Positions 22,306-33,853 of a stretch of 64,000 bases of DNA are shown here, piece after piece. Where the stretch lies: positions 558,001-622,000 of the forward strand of contig JAKLMB010000008.1 of assembly GCA_022813625.1 (NCBI GenBank). Reading direction: 5' to 3'. A program made the translations under genes and the position numbers. This stretch comes from Aaosphaeria pasadenensis (taxonomy: Eukaryota; Ascomycota; Dothideomycetes; Pleosporales). The notes under the pieces were generated by a model. The model was not told the DNA's origin. It searched no databases and worked only from the letters and a program-made list of their open reading frames with translations. The first letter of the stretch is position 1, and each line of letters starts with the position of its first letter.

Positions 22306-23824
22306 CTCGCCACTACGTAATGATGAAAGCCCAAGTATGGATGAATGTGCGGAGAAATGTTCCTGTGGCATGTACCGGGTACCCTACCGTTGTACAAGAT
22401 CAAGATCCGCACTCCTATTTGTACGGAGTACTGTGACAGAATACGAGGATGCAACGATATATGAGATGATGATGATAATACTGCCATTAATGGCAGATAT
22501 TCGTGAACATCAAACATCAATCGTTATCTTGCCAAGTGTGTGTTCATCTACCTTCGTAGCACACACCTCCTCGCGATCTCCAGGTTCGTAACTCGCGTGT
22601 AGCATGTTGGTGGTACAAGTGCCAGTAGGAATCAGGATACGATATCTCCTGTTCGTTTAGGACGTTTGAAGCCTCCATACCGTTTGTGGGAAAACAAATG
22701 CACTCTCCGCATACTACCAGGGTCAAGGACGATTAACTCCGAAAGATTGGTAGTAAAGCCACTAGGGATGATGATAGATACCTCGTAGATTGATGGATAG
22801 ATTGAGGGATTGATTGATCGATTCGCAAGCAGGCGGTGGTGGCGGAAAGTGTGGCAGCGGTGGGCGTTTCTGGCATCTCCGTGCCCATGTCCCATGTCTA
22901 TTATTATGTACCTATTACTGAGGATATCCATTTGTCTGTGTCAAGTCAATACCTCCTCTTCGTAACTGGTAGGCAAAGGCATGGCAAGGCAAGGCAAGCA
23001 AGCAAGCAATCCCGCCGCAAACGCCGCTGTAACGCTAACTAACGGCTAGCCGGTGGCCAAGTGGGCCCAGCGTCACGGAAGCCAATCGCAAGCCACCCTC
23101 TTATCTTTGAGCATGACACAACCAATCAGAGTGCTGGCCTTGTAATCCCTTCCTAATTGTTATTGCTTAAGGAATTCTCAGTGACATCTTGACCTTACCC
23201 CGATCCATCCATCTCCCCTTCCTATTTCGGTCTTAGTCCCTTTCTCTGTCATGTTCTGCGACTCCTACGGCCTGCCCTGTCAGTAACTACCCAGGTATGT
23301 ATCTGGCATCGGCTGAAGATCGAACATGAACATACTTCAGTGTTCAAAACCGGCGAGACATGTCCCTGCTGGGCCGGCCCAATGCCAATGTCACCTCCGC
23401 CCAGCATCTTCATCCATCCCATCACCCAATCACCCGTCACCATCTCCTCCTCCACCGGATCCATTCCTCCACTCCTCCACTCCTCCCTCCCGTCGCCTGC
23501 TCCTCCCACTGATGACGCCCGCCCATCCATCCATCAACTTCCCTTAGTCGGAATTGTGATGGTCGACGCGCGCAGCCAACGGCGTCATGATCGTCCTCGA
23601 GACGGCAAGCAGACCCACGGATTCACCTTCACCGACTTCTGCTCAAGAGATTCTACGAGCATCTGCATCGGACGGTGGTTACTGCAGTGTACGTATCCAG
23701 AGTTACATGCGCATAATCCGTACACTCCACCCCGTACACAAGCGTTCTCTCGGCCAATCACCGCTCGATACGGAGAAACCACGGAATACTTTTGAGCCTA
23801 CAGTAATAATAGATGGTGAGTAGG

Positions 23825-23840
23825 TACGGAGTACTCCGTA
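23825..23840. repeat. Perfect 16 bp palindrome TACGGAGTACTCCGTA
   Basis: The sequence equals its own reverse complement. Half-sites TACGGAGT or ACTCCGTA recur at about 21525, 21889, 22201 and 22422 in the same gene-poor region. Confidence 0.9.
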
Positions 23841-25919
23841 TTAATGAGGCTGGGAATTAAGCTACTGTGGAGGTGGCCGTTCCAGGTCATTCTGCTTCAC
23901 GAGCTCCGAGCCCTTCCTATCTAGTAGCATCGCCTCGTATCCTCTTCGCTGTCTGGCTCCAGGCCTTGAACATCTCCAGGGCAGAACCGGCGGGGAGGAG
24001 AGAGAGCATTGAGAAACGATGGAATGCACCAAGCCAGCCAGAGACCCTTCCGCTGCCCAGCCATTCCATGTTACTGTTCGCCGTATCCATTATTGTGGCC
24101 GGCTCCAAGTACCCATCCCAATACCCACTCAATCCCAGGGTCTCGCCCACATCAATACTGCACAGCGCAAGTGTGCTGGGCATAGCCTGGCCCGGGTCAC
24201 CTGACTCCACTTCACTCTCCAAGTCCTTTGCCCCACCGCTTTGCATGTCTCTGTGCATGCGCATGTGCATGTGCTCTCTCCAAAGTCTCCACTCTCAAGC
24301 TCTCGACCCTTTTCTGATAATATCTGTTACATACACTTTTGATGCTTAACACAGTAGATCAGACCGCATCGCAAACAAATCTCCGTGTCTGTTTGGGCAA
24401 TCTCCAATCTCGAAAAAGGGCGATCCACTGCAATCGTCGCGGGGTACTGTACGTGTCCTGCAGGCATCACGAGCCTTGCATTGTGGGTGCACCATCGATC
24501 GGACAATGTACACAATACGAACCCAAGTGCACCTCCCAATTCCCTATCGCAGGATCTCGACACGGTCGGATGTAAACAACTCCAACGACCATCAACACCG
24601 TGCCCTGCCCGCGCACATCTACTCCAAATCTCAAACTTAGGCTCTTTACGAAAAAGGATACCCTACCCGACTTAGCTCATTCGTGTAGCGTCGGCCCGTG
24701 TCCTGCCTAACTAACTAAATCTCACGCGGCGGGCAGACACGTGAACGTAGCCGCAGCCACAATCGCCACAGCCACGCGAGCGTCCCTTTGTCGTGCCGAG
24801 TTCGAGTCCAGCGCCCACGCGACGTCGACAGAACATCTAAGGTACCAGTATGGGGTGGCCGATGGTCTACCGATACATACCTAACCAGCTACTGCTTATG
24901 GTCGACCAAAAGCAACAAACTCAGCCTCAACAGCAGCCTCGTTCCGGCGAACGTAAACTCACCCAAGGTTTTTGAATGACATCAGCCACACTGGGTAGAC
25001 GTCGGTGAAGCCGAGGCTCGGCCGGGTCCGAGTTTATGCCGGGTAGTGTCGCCTCACCACGGCGAACGCGTGCTTTGTCTTAGAATGCTTCTCGCGACGA
25101 CAAGTTGGAGTTGAGAATGTCTTAGACTTTGTTGTTGACCTCGACCTCGCAGCAGAGAGTAGCAATCCAAAAGTTTCTCTCTATCAGAAATTCCGTAGGA
25201 AATGGTCGCTCATTATACGAGCTGGTATGATGTACATCACATCGCGCCTTCAATATCGAAGTACAAACCCTTTGAACACCATCCTTCCTTTCCAGAATCA
25301 AGTCATCGGGTTAGCCGTTGGCTTTCGTGATGCACGTACAACCACATAGCTCCGCCAAGTCTATCCCATCGTCTCGATTCCGCGTGCAAGTATCTTTCCT
25401 CAGCATACTGTCAGAGAAGGAATGTTTTTATATATAGGTACATATATTTATATAGGTTGGACAAAGCCATTTGGTAGACAGTGATAGATTGTACTGAAGG
25501 ATGTCTACAGACTCACGACATCTCTACATGGTTTACGATTAGTGATATTGCCAGTGAGAGGATGTTGTTGAATTCAATGGGAAATCCGAAGTAACAAGTA
25601 TTGTTTGTGTTAGGTACCTTCATGGTGGATCTTTTGTTTATTATTTTGTAGATTATAATTGCAATTAGTAGAAGCACTTGGGTTAATCTATGATGGACTA
25701 CTAGGCGTAAGTTCAATCTGTTGGGTAGTTATGAAAAGTTCGGTGAACGATACCATCTAATGATACTTGTAGATATCGATATAGAGATAGATATAAAAAT
25801 ACACGTTTACCTGTGCATCGAGCCAATGCGCATCATTCGCTGTGAGGAGACAAGGATGGAAGATTGCATGAGAGGTTAGCGGGATAAGGGGTATCTAGAT
25901 CTAAACTCAAATGCTATCC

Positions 25920-27083
25920 CTAATTCTTGTTCACTCTGGGAACCCCCTCAATGCTCTTTAAGTACCAGTAATCATCGGCCATAATGTCTGACATCGATGC
26001 CCTTTTCATAGGATCGAGGTTCGTCATCCTCAATATCAGCCTTTATATCTCACTGTCGAGGTTAGGAAATGTATTTGACGACCAGCTGTCGAACAATTCG
26101 TTGGTCTCGTCCTCTGATATTGCTTGCCACAGGGCTCTCAAGAGCTCCTTGTATTCAGCATCGTTGACGTGTTCCACGAGCGCGTCTGGCAGAGGTCCAA
26201 AGGCCGAAAGTAACTTGAATAGTATCACCGACTCTGGTTCAACCTCCAGCGTGGCAAAGTCAGCATGGAGCCACTCCACGCCAGTAATGACATAGAAGCA
26301 CTGGTATTTTCGATCAGTACGTCCACCGTAGGTAGCAGTAGCACTGTTTGAAAGTTAACTCACAAGGAGTCCAAATGAGAACACTTCGGAATGCTTGCCC
26401 ACACCTTTTCCCAATTGACCCTCTGGGCTACGCCACATGACGTTTCCTATCCTGTGATTGAACAGCTTTCCGTTTTCTAGCTTCAACGCGACGTCCAGGT
26501 CACCCAATGCTACCTTTGATAAGTGGAATTGCCCGTCTTTGTCTATGTCCCAATAGACAAAGACGTTATCTGGTTTCACATCTAAGAAAGGGATAGGTCA
26601 ACAATAAGCAAATCCCGACAGCAGATGCAGATACGGCTTGATGAACGGAATCGTACCAAGGTGAATCCAGTTCTTCGCATGCATGTCCTTTAGCCCGACA
26701 TCCCTAAGAATCGTCTTTCGTGCCTCAAGTGGGAGCAGTGCATAGTTCCTCACCAACGAAAGCACATCCTTTTTGAAGCCCTCGTACACGACCACGTTTT
26801 CCTGGCCATTGTAGTCGACGTGGGTGCGCAGGTAAGGGTTACCAGCGAAGTCTTTGTTGAAATCCAGCAAGTGGCCAAATATAGACCGCGAGACGGGCTT
26901 TAGGACAAAGAATTGGTTGTCTGAGCTGGTAGTTTTTGAGACTCTCAGGTATCGTTTGTTTCTAATATGGTCTGAGGAAGGAGAATTGGCACACTCACGT
27001 TGCGAGATGGATGTCCAGCTTTGAGTTTCTGGGGTGGGGATGAAGTATTTGGACTCGCTTGTACTCGCGGCCAGAATCGCCTG
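25920..27083 (-). pseudogene. Fungal protein-kinase-like gene, broken by an in-frame stop and lacking a start
   Basis: Exon-like blocks 26657-27083, 26364-26581 and 25920-26300 are joined by introns of 75 and 63 bp whose phases fit. The product resembles the kinase-like families expanded in filamentous fungi: FFVLKPVSRSIFGHLLDFN, NVVVYEGFKKDVLSLV, the catalytic loop HLDVKPDN (HRD changed to HLD), LGDLDVALKL (DFG changed to DLD), GNVMWRSPEGQ and HSEVFSFGLLCFY. A TAA at 26043-26045 interrupts a conserved tail; beyond it the frame continues through RLILRMTNLDPMKRASM to a TAG at 25920. Upstream the frame is open only to a TAA at 27084, with no ATG. Either a missed 5' exon exists or the gene is decayed; the stop favours decay. 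With HLD and DLD, catalysis was doubtful even when intact. Confidence 0.72.
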
Positions 27084-28131
27084 TTAGGGTTGACCGTTTC
27101 CTAACAGGTATGCGTCGACCAGCCCGGAAGCTCGCCGGTTGCTGCGGGATGTTTATGTAGCGCCTTGGGGTGACAGAGTTGGCGAGCAGGACATGAGATG
27201 GGACGTTGGTATGAACGAGCGCGGAAGCATGCCGACGCTGGCTCGGGTGGAATCCGGATGGAATCCGAGCGTGAAAGAAAGCTGAGCAAAGTGCGAAATC
27301 GTAGCTTTTATCAGGTGATGATAGAGCAACGCTTAGAAGTCTTGAAGACTATAAACGTGTTTGTTGTATGTATGAGGAATCGGCACCTAGGCCAGCTAAG
27401 CATATACCCCTTGATAACCCTTACATATTCTCTTGACGATATAGGGTTTCATTCGCAGGTAAGTTTTCCTAGCAAGTTAGGCCTACATAGTGAATCGCGT
27501 TCTTGTGAATAAGTATAGCTGTAGCTATTAAATATTATTTCAATCTCTAAGTAATTCTACTATCCATAAGTAGGTAATGACTTTCACAATAGTTCATACC
27601 ATTCATACCGCCAAGCCAACACTTTCAGGAATCTTGACCCACATCGCACTACGACCATGTCGTAAAAAGATAATGTGCCATCAAAGCGCTGATGTGAGAT
27701 CGCAAATTCCCACCACGATCCCACCAAACAAAACAGTAGAACGGTGTCGTACGCCCCCAACACGCAATATCCGCGATGCTATCCCGTAGTCAGACGCTAC
27801 CGAGGCTCTCTCGCCTCACATGTTTGGGTCGCTCTCCAGGAACCGACGACTCCACACCCATGCACGCCCCCTGTTTGATAGAAATGCGGGGAACCAACCA
27901 TGTCTATCCAACCTTATGTCTCAGCTCTTGATATGTTTACCATTGCAACGACAACCGCCAGATTCCTAATCAAAACCCACAACTCTCAACCACAGCCCCA
28001 ATTAATCGCCCACCAGCGCTGCGCAAATACATGCGAAAAGTGGTTCTTCCTCCCAGGATAAAATATAACAACTAACCCTTTGGACCCTGGAAAACAACTC
28101 ATCTGATTTCCCTTCAAACTCCTCCATCACA
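27084..28131. other. Intergenic
   Basis: Upstream of the kinase-like relic and promoter of the alcohol oxidase. A minus-strand frame stays open from about 27345 to 26999 but has no ATG and no motif. Nothing else recognised. Confidence 0.5.
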
Positions 28132-30761
28132 ATGTCCCTCTCTCTCCCAACCCAACCCGTCTCCCCAACAACAATCCCCAAACTCCCCCCTCCCCCATCC
28201 GACCCCCTAACAGAAGACCAATGGAAAACCCTCCTCTCGATCGCAGACGCCATCATCCCGGCCGTCAAGCCCACCGCGTCCGCAGACTCAACCACAGACA
28301 TCGCAGCAAAGGACGACGAGTACGCCAATGCGATTAAGCGTCTGACGAGCCTCGCGCCGGGGGGAGTCAAAGATGAGGAGACGGCGAGGAGGTTTTTAGA
28401 GGAGAGCGCGTCGGGGAATCCGGCGTTTCGGGAGGCGCTGCATAGGGTTTTTGCGGTGCATATGCCGGTGGCGTCGGCGAAGCAGTTGGGGATGGTTTTG
28501 AGTATTTTGGGGTGAGTGTGTGGTAGGAATTCAATTGTCTATCACGTCTCTATTTTCTAGGTGTTTTGATATTGGATGCGTTTATGATTGAATTTCTGGA
28601 TTCAGGGGTACATGATTTCTTTTGGATGTCACTCCTTTTTTCTGTTTTCAGCGTCTTTATGATGATGATTTTGATATCGACCATATTGGAGATCTCCCCC
28701 TTCTCAAGTTGAGATACACGATGATAGGAAAGAACAAACACTAATTTCTTTTCCAGAACTCGTGCCGGATCACTATTCTTCACCGGATACCTCACCCCCA
28801 TCAGCGAGCAACCCGTCTCGATCCGCGAATCCATCATCAAAAGCTGGTCGACCGCGCGCCTGCCCCTCCTCCGCCAACTCTTCCGCTCCCTCACCATGAT
28901 CACCAAGCAAACCTGGATCAAAGTGACGCCGACGCTGCCCCAGATCCTCGGCATCCCCCGCGTGCCCACAGGCATGATCCCCGGCAAGGGCTTCGACTAC
29001 GAGTTCCTGCAGATGCCGCCGGGGAGCGAGCCCGAGGTCATCGAGACGGACGTCGTGATCGTGGGCAGCGGGTGCGGTGCGGGTGTCAGCGCGAAGAATC
29101 TCGCTGAGGCGGGGCATAGGGTCCTCGTTGTAGAGAAGGCGTATCACTGGACTCCGGACCACTTTCCTATGAATGAGAGGAACGGGTGGGAGCATTTGTT
29201 CATGAGTGGAGCTGCCATGGTTTGTAAGTACCCGTCTCTCCGCATCTTCATATACAATACGTAAAGCGATGTCAACTCAACCGCTAACCACCACCCCCAG
29301 CCGACGACACCACCATGACCGTGATAGCCGGCCAATCCTGGGGCGGCGGCGGCACGGTAAACTGGTCCGCGTCGCTCCAAACGCAAGGCTACGTGCGACA
29401 AGCCTGGGCGGACAGCGGCCTCCCCTTCTTCACGTCGGCCGAGTACCAGGACTGCCTGGACCGCGTCTGCGACCGCATGGGCGTCTCGACCGAGCACATC
29501 CAGCACAACCCGCAGAACCGGCACCTCCTCGAGGGGTCCCGCAAGCTCGGGTACACGCACAAGGCGGTCCCGCAGAACACGGGCGGGAAGCAGCATAATT
29601 GCGGGCACTGCACGTTTGGATGTGGGTCCTGCGAGAAGCAGGGACCCGTCGTGTCGTTTCTACCGGATGCCGCGCGCGCGGGCGCCCGCTTCATCGAGGG
29701 GTTCCATGCGGAGAAGGTGCTGTTCGAGTCGAGGAATGGGGAGAAGGTTGCGACGGGGGTGAGAGGCACGTGGGCGTCGAGGGATGAGCATGGTGGTGTG
29801 GCGGGCGAGCCGTTGGTGAAGAGGGAAGTTATCATTAAGGCGAAGAGAGTTATTGTATCCGCTGGTACCATGCAAAGCCCTCTGTTGCTCTTGCGTTCTG
29901 GACTCACGAACTATCATATTGGTCGGAACTTGCATCTCCACCCCGTCTCGCTGGTTGGCGCAGTGTACGACGAGGAGATCAAGCCGTGGGAAGGCCCAAT
30001 CCTCACGTCAGTATGCAGCGAGTACGAGAACCTAGATGGCAAAGGGCACGGCACGAAGCTCGAAGCCACAAACATGCTCCCTTCGTCCTGGCTCATCTGG
30101 TTGAACTGGAAGAGCGGACTCGACTACAAGCTCAACGCCGCGCGCATGTAAGCACCAACAACACCCATCCCCTCCCCCTCCAATACATACTGCAGCCCAA
30201 GATCTAACACCTCCACCTCACAGGAAACACATGGCCGGCTACATATCCGTCGCCCGCGACCGCGACACCGGCCGCGTATACCCTGACCCCGTGGACGGCC
30301 GCGTCCGCTTCGAATACACGACCTCCAAGTACGACCAGCAGCACATCCTGACGGGCCTCCTCGCCCTCGCACGGATCCAATACGTCGCCGGGGCCCGCGA
30401 GATCTTCACCGTGCTCCCGGGGGCCCCCACCTTCATCCGCGACGACTCCGCCTCCTCCGATGGCATCAACGACGCCAAGTTCAAGGCGTGGCTCGAGGAG
30501 ATTAAGTATATTGGGTTCCCGTCCCCGGATAGCATGTTCGTGAGTGCGCATCAGATGTCGACGTGTAGGATGAGTGCGACGAAGGGAGGGGGCGTGGTGG
30601 ATGAGAATGGACTGGTTTGGGGCACGAAGGGGTTGTATGTGGCGGATGCGAGTGCGATGCCCTCGGCTAGTGGGGTGAATCCTATGGTTACGAATATGGC
30701 GATTGCGGATTGGATTTCCAGGGGCGTGGCGAGGGGGTTGAGGGAGCAGGCGAAGTTGTAG
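28132..30761 (+). CDS. Long-chain fatty alcohol oxidase (GMC-type flavoprotein), peroxisomal
   Basis: FAD enzyme that oxidises long-chain alcohols to aldehydes with O2, making H2O2, as part of alkane/fatty-alcohol use. Four exons: 28132-28511, 28757-29223, 29301-30147, 30224-30761; 2232 nt, 743 residues, the usual FAO length. The FAD dinucleotide motif VGSGCGAG is at about 229-236, followed by VLVVEKAYHW. Later marks are GQSWGGGGTVNWS, GKQHNCGHCTFGCGSCEKQG, IVSAGTMQSPLLLLRSGL and the C-terminal GMC signature GLYVADASAMPSASGVNPM. The last three residues are AKL, a peroxisomal PTS1. Intron 1 (245 bp) is longer than the other two (77 and 76 bp). Start ATG follows a C/A-rich leader. The gene stands alone. 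Confidence 0.94.
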
Positions 30762-31253
30762 GTTGGTTGTCGAGTGTAAGAGAGGAGTGGGAGTTGGGGG
30801 GCATGTATTCCGTATGTAGGTGTATGTCTGGGAAGATTGTGGCCACTCGTAGTTATGGTTGTAGATGACACTATGGGTCGATGTTTGGGACGGTATATAT
30901 ATCATGGGGCGTAAATTCTAATAGGTTAACGACTAACTCTAATTGCTCCACCGCCACATCGTCCACCACCGTGGGTGTTCTTTCCGCCATGTAATGAACA
31001 TAGGCATGAACTTCGGCCCGTTAGACGTCTCCAATATGTTGAAACCAATACGCTTTTGAATAGAAGGGGAGAAAAAGGAAAAGGGGGATATCGAGTCGTT
31101 CCGTCATAAAATTCTCGATCATAGGGGGTATACTCTATCCATGCTCATCGAAAGACCAAATGAAAAGCCAAAACCAAAACGAAAGACAACGGCATAATGC
31201 AGGGGAGGAGAGAGATAGTGAACGAATGCAGTGGACGCCAGGGCCAGATACAT
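30762..31253. other. Convergent intergenic spacer
   Basis: 3' flanks of the alcohol oxidase (plus) and the acetyltransferase (minus). AT-rich patches, no gene. Confidence 0.55.
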
Positions 31254-32123
31254 CTACAACCTTCCGTGGTCCAACTTCAACCTCTTCCACATGCCCAAAT
31301 GCTCGATTCCCTCCTCGACCCAGTGCTCTTCCTTTGCGATCTCGACTTTTCCGTCCTCGCCCACAAGTTCCTCCGTGAAGCCATGCTTCTCCCACATCGA
31401 CTTTACACCCACTTGCGCGTGTATCATAGCAAGTCCATTCCATATGACAGCCTTCTCCACAGCCTCGCCCATCTGGCTCGCGAGTTCCATCGTGGTTGGC
31501 GACGGTGGCGGTTGAATGGTGTCGGCATTCTTAGCGGCATAGGTGAGGGCAGCGTTGATCAGCAGCTGCGAGAGGCCCATCTTACGGTAGGGCCTGAGGA
31601 TTGCCAGCCGACCGAGTTTTATGTAAGGTTCGGCGGGATGCTCATGAGCCACACTCGCAGGGGGATCGGTATCGGGATGAGATTTGTCCCCCTCGGACAG
31701 TTCTGTCTTGTATTTGTTCGGGCCATGCGGAGGCGGGACCAGACGTATTGTGCCAACGGCGAGGCGTTGGGCTGTCGCTGAAGCGCGGCGCTCCTCTTCT
31801 GCGGGAGTCCCTGTGGCTGCGGCCGTCAGGTTCGCAGGCGGCGTTGAGGAAGAGGCGACTGAAGCGTAGACGACCCAGTGCCAGCTTCGTGAGTCATCCT
31901 CGTCGAATTCTGCCTCGAGTGGAACGCCTTGTTCGCCGTATACCTCCTCGCGAACGGACATTGCGTCCAGGAAGACCTGGGGGACGCTGATGGTCTGCTT
32001 GTCGTGTGTTATGGTGTTGTCGTAGTCCTTGACTGCATCGCCGGGTGGGCTTTGGATGGAGAGAAACTCGGTGCCTCCTCCATTGCCGTTCATGGCCCCG
32101 AAGCCGGAAACCACGTTGGTCAT
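31254..32123 (-). CDS. GNAT-family N-acetyltransferase
   Basis: Transfers an acetyl group from acetyl-CoA to an amine; the substrate is unknown. A single exon of 289 residues, ATG at 32123. Residues 40-90 hold FLDAMSVREEVYGEQGVPLEAEFDEDD, the N-terminal helix pair common to this group, then a strand in SWHWVVYA. The acetyl-CoA loop is IKLGRLAILRPYRKMGLSQLL (R-x-x-x-x-G, about 177-186). The C-terminal third includes VGVKSMWEKHGF, typical of the last GNAT strand. Two low-complexity loops (about 90-115 and 140-165) separate the strands. Probably cytosolic or nuclear. Divergent from prefoldin subunit 4, about 1 kb apart. Confidence 0.85.
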   Translation of the reverse strand: MTNVVSGFGAMNGNGGGTEFLSIQSPPGDAVKDYDNTITHDKQTISVPQVFLDAMSVREEVYGEQGVPLEAEFDEDDSRSWHWVVYASVASSSTPPANLTAAATGTPAEEERRASATAQRLAVGTIRLVPPPHGPNKYKTELSEGDKSHPDTDPPASVAHEHPAEPYIKLGRLAILRPYRKMGLSQLLINAALTYAAKNADTIQPPPSPTTMELASQMGEAVEKAVIWNGLAMIHAQVGVKSMWEKHGFTEELVGEDGKVEIAKEEHWVEEGIEHLGMWKRLKLDHGRL

Positions 32124-33137
32124 CGTGATCGCGTTGATGAAGTGTTGGTCAGAGTTGTTGTAGGCGCAGGGTGTATGTTAACCAGTTGAGTAGGCTGTTG
32201 TGTTACACTAGAGTAAATAAGAGGTGAAGGGAGAAGAAGGGATGGGTAGAGGGAGTTCGAAAGTTATATTTGGCGTCCAAGGAAGGCGCTTTCGACTCAA
32301 GATATGGTGTGAGATTATCAAATTCGGACTCGTTCGCGCTATCGTTTCGGGCAAATCTTAGTTGTTCTATGTGAGAGATCGTCCTGGGCCACAGCCACGA
32401 GACCGCGTGCGCTTTGCTCGGTGAGTATCCAGAACTGAGACAGATGTTCAGCACGGTGCTGATGATTCGCCAGTAGATCTGTGAGGGGTTGCTGCCACGC
32501 AATGTGAGGGTGGGTTTCAAACCTTGCCTGATGACGTCGTTACTGTCCATCACCGCCAGAAAGTTTTGGACCCTTAGATTCGGCTGACTTCCCGAGCCAA
32601 TGGGACAGTTTCATCTTCTTATTCAGCCACCACATTCATCTTCTTCGCCTACACTGCGCAAGCAAATCCACTGTACTTGCTACACGTGGAACGAGATTTG
32701 TTGAATTTGTCCCGTCTTTGCACCAAGATTTTCCATTCGTACAGGTTTTCCAATAACAATGCCTGGTCTCCTCTGCATATCATTCCGATTCGAAACTCGG
32801 TTCCAAAGGGTCTGGGTGCGGGGTCCATATCACGTGATGATATGGACGTTGCTCAGACTTGGATTTTGGGTTTTCAAGATTAAATTAAGTTTAGAACATC
32901 TGGCAGAATAATTATATTGTGAATATGGCGGTTGATCTATTTCGTAACATATCAATTTGCATGAACCAAAAGAATATGCGATCAATCGTACTGGATATTC
33001 CGTTCTATTGTTTCGTGGTAATCGCTTTTGCAGGTCGGACCGTGCGCACGCTAAAATCTATCTCTCGTCTCTACGCAGCACCGCAGTTCGACGACGTCTA
33101 TCTGTGAGGCATCGTGACCTACAAGCATACATCAACA
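32124..33137. other. Divergent promoter region between GNAT and prefoldin genes
   Basis: About 1 kb. A minus-strand 116-codon frame (32203-32553) lacks an ATG at its start and is not supported. An AT-rich patch occurs around 32880-32925. Confidence 0.5.
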
Positions 33138-33853
33138 ATGCAGCGTCGAATGGTATGAATTAAGTCTTTTGATAGGACGTATTTTACGAAGTCATCTACC
33201 AATACTAACTCAAGGACAGCTCAGCAAAGAGGACGAGGCGGCGACAGGTGGGGAGGATGTGCAAGTGCGTCGCGAGGACCAGGAGAAAATCAACAAGTTT
33301 AGCACACTTCACCAGAAGGAGGTCGCGCTCGAAGATGAGTTGAAGGCGAAGCAGGTAAGCTCGATCAACTGGCGATATCAAATTATTGACCTACTATTTT
33401 TGGCAACTCTGGCTGATTGGACAAAACAGAAAGAGAAAGAGGATTTAGAGGAAATCAGCATGGAACTGGAGCTCGTCGACGAGGATGATAAAGTACCGTA
33501 AGTATTATATTTCTGTGGAATACCCCATGAGTGGTGTTTGCTTCAGATTTCCTCTGTTTCATCCCCAAGGATCTTAATGGTGATTCAACGGAACAGTGTT
33601 GAATTGCTCGGACTACAATTCCGATACCCAACAACGCAACAACGTACTTACCATGTATAGATACAAAGTCGGTGACTCATTCGTCTCGTTACCGCAGCCT
33701 CAAGTTCTTGAGATGCTCTCCGCATCTACAGAAAGCATCGATGAAGAAGTCTCCGTGCTAAGGGAGAAGATCGATAGTATCCATGAAGAGATGGAAGGCT
33801 TGAAGACGGCACTGTATGGACGATTTGGAAGAAGCATCAATCTGGAGACCTAA
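33138..33853 (+). CDS. GIM3: Prefoldin subunit 4
   Basis: Beta-type subunit of the hexameric prefoldin chaperone that hands nascent actin and tubulin to the CCT chaperonin; cytosolic. Four exons: 33138-33152, 33220-33354, 33430-33497, 33661-33853; 411 nt, 136 residues. The first exon codes only MQRRM. Two coiled-coil helices flank a beta hairpin: REDQEKINKFSTLHQKE (helix 1), ELELVDEDDKVPYKVGDSF (hairpin, the family signature) and a C-terminal helix ending ALYGRFGRSINLET, which matches the conserved C-terminus. Introns are 67, 75 and 163 bp. Start chosen because only this ATG joins in phase to the conserved second exon. Confidence 0.94.

Larger units (their letters stand above)
20626..25919. 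other. Gene-poor 5.3 kb region with simple repeats
   Basis: No gene could be supported. The first kilobase must include the FYVE promoter and 5' leader. It holds a GT microsatellite, GGTAG-rich and GATGG-rich runs, an imperfect ATC tract, a GCAAG run near 22985-23010 and at least five TACGGAGTA-type motifs between 21.5 and 23.9 kb. Two CCAAT boxes near 23090-23125 (GCCAATCGC, ACCAATCAG) look promoter-like but no coding sequence follows. Around 25420-25460 the DNA is AT-rich (TATATATAGG, TTTATATAGG). Confidence 0.5.

Noticed and set aside
24795..24815. tRNA B-box-like GTTCGAGTCC
   Set aside because: Flanks do not form a T-stem and no A-box or acceptor stem pairs upstream.
26962..26998. 37 bp intron in the kinase-like gene
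   Set aside because: Below usual intron size, and the kinase frame reads through this stretch without a stop, so no intron is needed.
32203..32553. 116-codon minus frame upstream of the GNAT gene
   Set aside because: The start codon is GTG and no motif is present; sits in a divergent promoter.
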